NCBI GenBank assembly: GCA_903813345.2
Contig: CAIIXF020000001.1
Span: forward strand, 48,933,885 to 48,997,884
DNA length: 64,000 nt
Direction of reading: 5' to 3'
DNA from: Owenia fusiformis
Taxonomy: Eukaryota > Annelida > Polychaeta > Sabellida > Oweniidae
The notes under the pieces are model-generated. The model did no database searches, was not told the origin of the DNA, and was given only the letters and a program-made list of their open reading frames with translations. Shown in pieces: positions 59,047 through 64,000 of this stretch. A program made the translations under genes and the position numbers. Each line of letters starts with the position of its first letter. Positions within the stretch are counted from its first letter, which is position 1.

Positions 59047-60053
59047 GGCGACGCTATATTAAATAAAAAGTACAAAAAATGACTGCCATATTTTTTTGAT
59101 AAAGACACATGTTTTTAAAATCTGTTTACCTTGTATATGAATTGTGTATCTTGACTAATGAAACATGTCAAAGTTAACATCACACATAAACGCATTTTTC
59201 CAAACTATGAATTGGAGGTGCATGGATCCCCAAAGCTAGCATGAAGAGTGCGAAGTGAGGCTAATTTTTGAAAGTTTCAAGGAGTAGCCTTGCAACAGTC
59301 ACACATTTGCAAGAGTCTAAAATTTCCACAAATCATCTTACCTTACCAAGGAACAACGAAGGAGCACGAAAATGTGTACTTCTTGCATTGTTAGAGTATA
59401 ATAAAGCTCAAACCATTGTGAATTCTAAATATTTCATGTCCACCATTTTGTTTCCTGGAACTATTTTTTAGTCCAGAGTTATCTTCATTCATGTTTCCAT
59501 TGTTTAGCATTCATAAAGCCTCTATCATGTATCTATCATGATAATTACACTGTAATAGATAAAACATACAAGTGATAATCCATGCCACTTGGTGTAGTCA
59601 CAAAACTTGCATGAGGATTAATCAGGAAGTCTAGAAGTAGTTCCAGCAAACAAAATATGGACATGAAATATTTGGAATTTACAATGGTTTGAGGTTTATT
59701 ATACTCTAACAATGCAAGAAGTGCACATTTTCATGCTCCTTCGTTGTTCCTGGGAAAGGTAAGATGATTTGTGGAAATTTTAGACTCTTGCAAATGTGTG
59801 ACTGTTGCAAGGCTACTCCTTGAAACTTTAAAAAATTAGCCTCACTTCGCACTCTTCATGCTAGCTTTGGGGATCCATGCACCTCCAATTCATAGTTTGG
59901 AAAAATACGTTTATGTGTGATGTTAACTTTGACATGTTTCATTAGTCAAGATACACAATTCATATACAAGGTAAACAGATTTTAAAAACATGTGTCTTTA
60001 TCAAAAAAATATGGCAGTCATTTTTTGTACTTATTATTTAATATAGCGTCGCC
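59047..60053. mobile_element. TTAA-flanked 1-kb foldback element
   Basis: GGCGACGCTATATTAAATAA at the left is inverse to TTATTTAATATAGCGTCGCC at the right, flanked by TTAA at 59043-59046 and 60054-60057. Arms of about 425 bp pair almost throughout (e.g. GGATCCCCAAAGCTAGCATG and CATGCTAGCTTTGGGGATCC) around a loop at about 59475-59640. Piggybac or Kolobok type by target. No transposase. The high arm identity indicates a recent insertion. Confidence 0.92.
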
Positions 60054-60057
60054 TTAA

Positions 60058-60900
60058 ACATGAATAATGAGATCCGGGGCTACTTTCGGTCTCTAACTGT
60101 GTCTTACATCAGTACCATCACTCCGCTGTGCAAGTATTGGAGCGCTGAAATACTTCTTTTTCGATCAAGACTTGTAAATTGTTCATCGAGTGAATGTTTT
60201 TCGACCCATTTCTCCATTTCTCCATTTCTCAGTTGGAGAGCCAGAAGTTCCAATATCTAGCATGGCTCTCGAAGTGAGTAAAGTTATCCCATATCTCATG
60301 TCATCAATTCATTACCCCCCCCCCCTGCTTCCCTCTTAGTCTAATCATGGGCTAATAGGGAAAAATAAGAAAATAGCCGACAATAACAAAAGATTTTTCA
60401 AAAATCAAAAATAATAATCTGACCGGAAGTTGACAGAAAAGACACCTTTTTTACGAATTTACGACTATATAAAGATCCATTTTATTATGGATTTATAGTA
60501 ATACAAACAATTACTTAAATCAAAATGTAATGAGTCAACTATACTCACTCTTTATGCTGTAAATATGAAAAATATAGAGCGTTTCTCAAACGTGGCGACT
60601 GCTTTAAATTTTTCAAGGTCGTTTGTAATCTCGCGATATTTAGCGAGAATTACGCAGTGACTGAATATTCTGAAATGTTACAACTATGATCTCCTTTACA
60701 GACAATTTTTGGGTATGTACGATCTTTATTTAACTACTTCTTGATGTCATCGATCTTAAGTATAACCTCATACTTCTAAAGAACCACAGTCAAAACCTCA
60801 CGATCTCCGAGTAGGCGTACTGTGAGGATGCAAAGAGAGGGGTGTAACTTATTTTTCAAAAAATCAAAACATTGAATTGATCTTGATGGCTGATGATTGA
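60058..60900. other. Non-coding DNA left of the retrotransposon
   Basis: Contains a C run near 60316 and TAGGCGTACTGTGAGG at 60812-60827, repeated at 63985-64000. No gene seen. Confidence 0.45.
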
Positions 60901-60904
60901 ATCG

Positions 60905-60923
60905 TTCTTCTTCTTCTTCTTCT
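60905..60923 (-). repeat. (GAA)n tail of the non-LTR retrotransposon
   Basis: On the minus strand the sequence after the reverse-transcriptase stop runs about 120 bp to ACTTTAATAGAAGAAGAAG and six GAA units. A simple-repeat 3' end instead of poly(A) is common in the CR1/L2 groups, so the 3' end of the element is probably here. Confidence 0.65.
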
Positions 60924-61043
60924 ATTAAAGTACAGACTCCTCTTTAGGATATTTCGTACTATGTGTGCTTGCGTGCGGTGTATATACAATTGTAGTGTGA
61001 GTGTGCATTAAAATGTCTAAAATCGTTTTAAAATCGTCATCAC

Positions 61044-63758
61044 TTAGTACGAAAGCATCACACTCCCTGCCTCCTTCTTAAAAATGTCCAGGGAATCGAT
61101 CATGGCTACATTTGCTGGAAGAAGGTTCCATAGTCGTATGGTTGCAGGGAAAAATGAGTAAAGATGTAAATCTACTCTTGAGGATGGGACAAGGTAGCGT
61201 AGGTTGTGACCCCTGGTCACAGATCCTACTAGCTCGAGGTATGCCGCTGGTGGAATGGCTACCTTATGGTGGACTATCTTGTGAAGCATGACTACTCTTG
61301 TCAAATTACGTCTGTCTTGTAGTGGTGGCAGCTGCAGATTCCTCAGCATGGTGGTAGGGCTGCTGGTTTGTCTGTAATCTTGTGTTATAAATCTGGCTGC
61401 TCGTCGCTGTACTCCCTCCACCTGCCCGATTGCCTTCTTCATGTAAGGGGACCATACGGAAGAGGCATATTCCAGCTGTGGTCTAACAAAGGTGGTATAT
61501 GCTTGTTTCCTCACATTGCTGGGGCAGGAGCTAATGTTACGACGGAGGAAGCCCAGGGTGGAGTTGGCTTTCTTGGTGATGGCAGACACGTGAGGATTCC
61601 AAGATAAGGTGTTACTGATGTTTACACCTAAGTACTTAGCAGTGTCCACTGCACATAACGGTTGGTCATGGATGCAGTACTGATGTAAACGAGGTGATCT
61701 TTTCTTGGATATGTGTAGTACCTCACATTTGTCTGGGTTGAATCGCATCAACCAAGAATCCTCCCATCTTTGTAGAGTGTCCAGGTCTTGTTGGAGTCGC
61801 TTTGCATCCATCTCAGATTTCACTCTGCGATACATCAAGCAATCATCTGCAAAGAGGCGAGTGGTAGAAGTTACAGCCTCTGGCAGGTCATTGATGTATG
61901 CAAGGAATAACAGTGGTCCTAAAACAGTCCCTTGGGGCACTCCCGATGTTACTGGAGCTGATTTGGACTGTTCACCATCAAGGACAACACACTGTGTTCG
62001 ATCTGTGAGGAAGTCTTTGATCCAAGCATGGGTTGATCCTGTAATGCCGTAGAACTGAAGTTTATGGAGCAGCCTTCTGTGTGGGACTTTATCAAAAGCC
62101 TTGGAGAAGTCAAGCAAGATTGCATCAGCTTGATCTCCGTTATTCAGTTCTCTTGCAAGGTCGTGGATGGTTACGATCAGCTGCGTTTCACAGGATCTCT
62201 CAGCCCGAAACCCATGTTGGAAGTTGGTGAGAATTTTGTTCGTTTCTAGGTGTTTCATTGTCTCGCTGAAGATGATGTGTTCAAGAACTTTACAGCATAT
62301 TGATGTAAGTGAGACTGGCCTGTAATTAGATGCCAACGATCGATCACCCTTTTTGAAGAGGGCTACAATGTTAGCATCTTTCCAGACTTTTGGGATCTTG
62401 CCCTGATTAAGGGAAGCCTGGAAGATCAGGCTAATCGCTGGTGCAATCTCACTTGCTGTCATCTTCAGGAATTGTGCTGATATGTTGTCCGGTCCGGTGG
62501 CTTTGTGTGGTTTTAAGGTCTTAAGTTGTTTGAGCACCCCATCAACATGAATACTGATATTCGGCATTCTAGGATGGGGAGAAGGGCCTTTGTTGGGAAT
62601 GGCACCTTCTGGCTCATGAGTAAAAACTGACACAAATTGGTCATTGAGCACCTCTGCCTTGGCTTTACTTGAGCTGAATGTTGTGCCATCACGCTTCAAA
62701 GGGGCAACGCCTGAGTTGTCACATTTCTTGGACTTAATAAAGCTAAAGAAGCGTTTGTTACAACCGTCACCCACCAAGCCATCCAAATAGGTGTTATAGG
62801 CTTTTTTGCATTCTCGCTGGGACTTGTTCTTCACTGAACGATAATAGTTCCAGTCCTGCGAGCGTTTGGATTTCCGGGCACGGTTGTATGCACGCTTCTT
62901 CCGATGTGATAGCTGTTTCACAGTTGTTGTTATCCAGGGCTGGTCAAAGCGTGACGACGTCATCTTAGATGGTACGCTCTTTGCCATAAAGCGGTTACAA
63001 GCTTTTGAGAGTTCATCCCAAAGGTCTTGTATGGGAGTGGAGATGTCACACTTCTCACAAAAGCTTTTGGCAAAAGTTGCTACATCGGTTTTAAGGGTGT
63101 CCATGTCTGCTCTCTTCCAGAGATATATCAGGCGCTTTACCGGACGTTGACGTGTTGCTTGTGTGTTGGTGTCAATCTGGACAATGTCATGGTCACTTAT
63201 GCCTGGGATGGTCTTACAGCTGTGAACCAAACTTGGTCGATTAGTGGCAAAGAGATCTAATGTATTTGCCATACGAGTTGGAAAATCGACTAGCTGTTCG
63301 ACACCAATGTCCGGAAAAAGCCCAAGAAAAATCTCATTGATGGACTTAAGATATTGGTTGCCTTCAATGGTGTTTGTAGGCCAATTTATATCTGGGAGAT
63401 TGAAATCACCAGCAACCCAAAGTGTAGCGTTTGGATGGGCAGTCGCTAGGGTACTTAAACAACGACACATCTCCTGGGAATTATCTATGTCATTGTTGGT
63501 TGGTCGATAAGCACCAACTATGATTAGGGGTTGTTTGGCCTTATGCTGTTTCACCTTGACTGCAACAAGCTCACTTGTGGTTTGCAGGGGAATCTGTGAG
63601 CTAATGAGTGCCTTGGATATTGAAACAAGCACTCCCCCATGGCCATCCGGGCGGTCTTTCCGATATGTTTCGAAGTTTGGTGGAATAGCTTCGCTGCTCA
63701 GTATTTGAGGTTTGAGCCATGTCTCGGTACCTATGATGATATCAGGTTTGATTATAGT
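61044..63758 (-). CDS. Non-LTR retrotransposon endonuclease/reverse transcriptase, 5'-truncated
   Basis: The open frame runs from just after a TGA (63759-63761) to the stop at 61044: 904 codons without a break. The first 42 codons, before a possible GTG at 63632, already match the endonuclease (GTETWLKP, then RKDRPDGHGGV). Counting from that GTG, GDFNLPDINW is at residues 75-84 and SDHD at 146-149, closing the apurinic-type endonuclease. The reverse transcriptase follows, with NYRPVSLTS (436-444), LDFSKAFDKVPH (507-518), SGVPQG (563-568) and the catalytic FADD (594-597), then a thumb region with KYLGV and an end FKKEAGSVMLSY. The N-terminal endonuclease start and any first ORF are missing, so the copy cannot be complete. 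The clade is CR1/L2/Jockey-like by motif style, not proven. GC content is above the surroundings, as expected for a recent insertion. Nearby plus-strand frames are shadows. Confidence 0.93.
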   Translation of the reverse strand, partial: TIIKPDIIIGTETWLKPQILSSEAIPPNFETYRKDRPDGHGGVLVSISKALISSQIPLQTTSELVAVKVKQHKAKQPLIIVGAYRPTNNDIDNSQEMCRCLSTLATAHPNATLWVAGDFNLPDINWPTNTIEGNQYLKSINEIFLGLFPDIGVEQLVDFPTRMANTLDLFATNRPSLVHSCKTIPGISDHDIVQIDTNTQATRQRPVKRLIYLWKRADMDTLKTDVATFAKSFCEKCDISTPIQDLWDELSKACNRFMAKSVPSKMTSSRFDQPWITTTVKQLSHRKKRAYNRARKSKRSQDWNYYRSVKNKSQRECKKAYNTYLDGLVGDGCNKRFFSFIKSKKCDNSGVAPLKRDGTTFSSSKAKAEVLNDQFVSVFTHEPEGAIPNKGPSPHPRMPNISIHVDGVLKQLKTLKPHKATGPDNISAQFLKMTASEIAPAISLIFQASLNQGKIPKVWKDANIVALFKKGDRSLASNYRPVSLTSICCKVLEHIIFSETMKHLETNKILTNFQHGFRAERSCETQLIVTIHDLARELNNGDQADAILLDFSKAFDKVPHRRLLHKLQFYGITGSTHAWIKDFLTDRTQCVVLDGEQSKSAPVTSGVPQGTVLGPLLFLAYINDLPEAVTSTTRLFADDCLMYRRVKSEMDAKRLQQDLDTLQRWEDSWLMRFNPDKCEVLHISKKRSPRLHQYCIHDQPLCAVDTAKYLGVNISNTLSWNPHVSAITKKANSTLGFLRRNISSCPSNVRKQAYTTFVRPQLEYASSVWSPYMKKAIGQVEGVQRRAARFITQDYRQTSSPTTMLRNLQLPPLQDRRNLTRVVMLHKIVHHKVAIPPAAYLELVGSVTRGHNLRYLVPSSRVDLHLYSFFPATIRLWNLLPANVAMIDSLDIFKKEAGSVMLSY

Positions 63759-63761
63759 TCA

Positions 63762-64000
63762 ATTTGTTGATTTGATTATTGAATATAGATTCAAGTCCGA
63801 TTCTGTATCATCTGACTCATTGGTTTAGATACTTAGATCAGAAGCCTAAATAATACAGCATCTCATCTACATTTGATAGACAGTCATGGGCGTAGCGCTA
63901 TTTTTTGAAGTAGATATAGTACGCCACCACCAGAGGAACAAGAGTTGGGTGAATCAAAAACGAGCATTCGGGGGGCCTGGGGGTTAGGCGTACTGTGAGG
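63762..64000. other. Sequence beyond the truncated 5' end
   Basis: Contains GTCATGGGCGTAGCGCTATT at 63885, similar in style to ends of GGGCGTAGC-type MITEs, and TAGGCGTACTGTGAGG at the window edge. The true 5' junction of the retrotransposon is near 63760-63770. The window ends before this can be settled. Confidence 0.4.

Noticed and set aside
60812-60827. Simple target-site duplication of the retrotransposon
   Set aside because: The matching copy at 63985 is not adjacent to the 5' end of the element, and this copy is about 80 bp beyond the (GAA)n tail. Kept only as an open observation.
61368-63510. Several plus-strand frames of 60-115 codons over the retrotransposon
   Set aside because: They are shadows of the 904-codon minus-strand frame, whose motifs are unambiguous.

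Overview
The window looks like a stretch of nuclear genome from a repeat-rich, AT-rich, intron-rich animal. Terminal-inverted-repeat elements that fold back on themselves, (GGAC)n-bearing elements resembling the 'pearl'/Helitron-derived repeats of bivalves, and an RTE/CR1-type reverse transcriptase fit a marine invertebrate, perhaps a mollusc or another lophotrochozoan. This placement is an inference. No bacterial-type gene organisation, CRISPR array or operon is present.

Host gene. The only host gene I can support is a minus-strand, multi-exon gene whose 5' part runs from about 37.49 kb down to about 7.79 kb. Four exons (37247-37448, 31919-31970, 17165-17253, 10958-11233) have GT/AG borders and splice phases that join into one open frame of 206 codons. 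A fifth segment (7791-8131) is a diverged copy of the fourth exon. The product starts with an Asn/Gly/His-rich leader and is otherwise unrecognised. The gene probably continues below position 1. Its introns hold most of the repeats in the left half of the window.

Repeat landscape, left to right. (1) A helentron/HINE-like family, with three copies at about 0.54-1.54, 6.93-7.69 and 47.79-48.60 kb, has tandem cores, a (CGGA)n tract and a terminal hairpin with subterminal inverted repeats. A second family of the same architecture lies at 14.16-15.17 kb. (2) Foldback elements with visible target duplications occur at 2493-3550 and 51119-52193 (TA, mariner-type ends), 53933-54334 (TA), 59047-60053 (TTAA), and a 4.6-kb palindrome at 26286-30895 (TTA) whose arms each carry a 172-bp tandem array. 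(3) MITE families present in two copies are the TTAA elements at 34644-35132 and 42239-42639, and the CACTGG-ended elements at 3862-4283 (CCTTA duplication) and 42853-43250. (4) A GC-rich, CpG-dense element lies at 35650-36318. (5) Tandem satellites lie at 17.58-18.27 kb (about 75-82 bp units), 44.43-46.25 kb (about 82 bp units with a 247-bp higher-order period) and 46.96-49.26 kb (about 320 bp units, one interrupted by a HINE copy).

Right end. The minus-strand frame 61044-63758 encodes an apparently undamaged but 5'-truncated non-LTR retrotransposon protein (endonuclease C-terminal part plus reverse transcriptase) with a (GAA)n 3' tail. The stretches between these items show no gene I can support.
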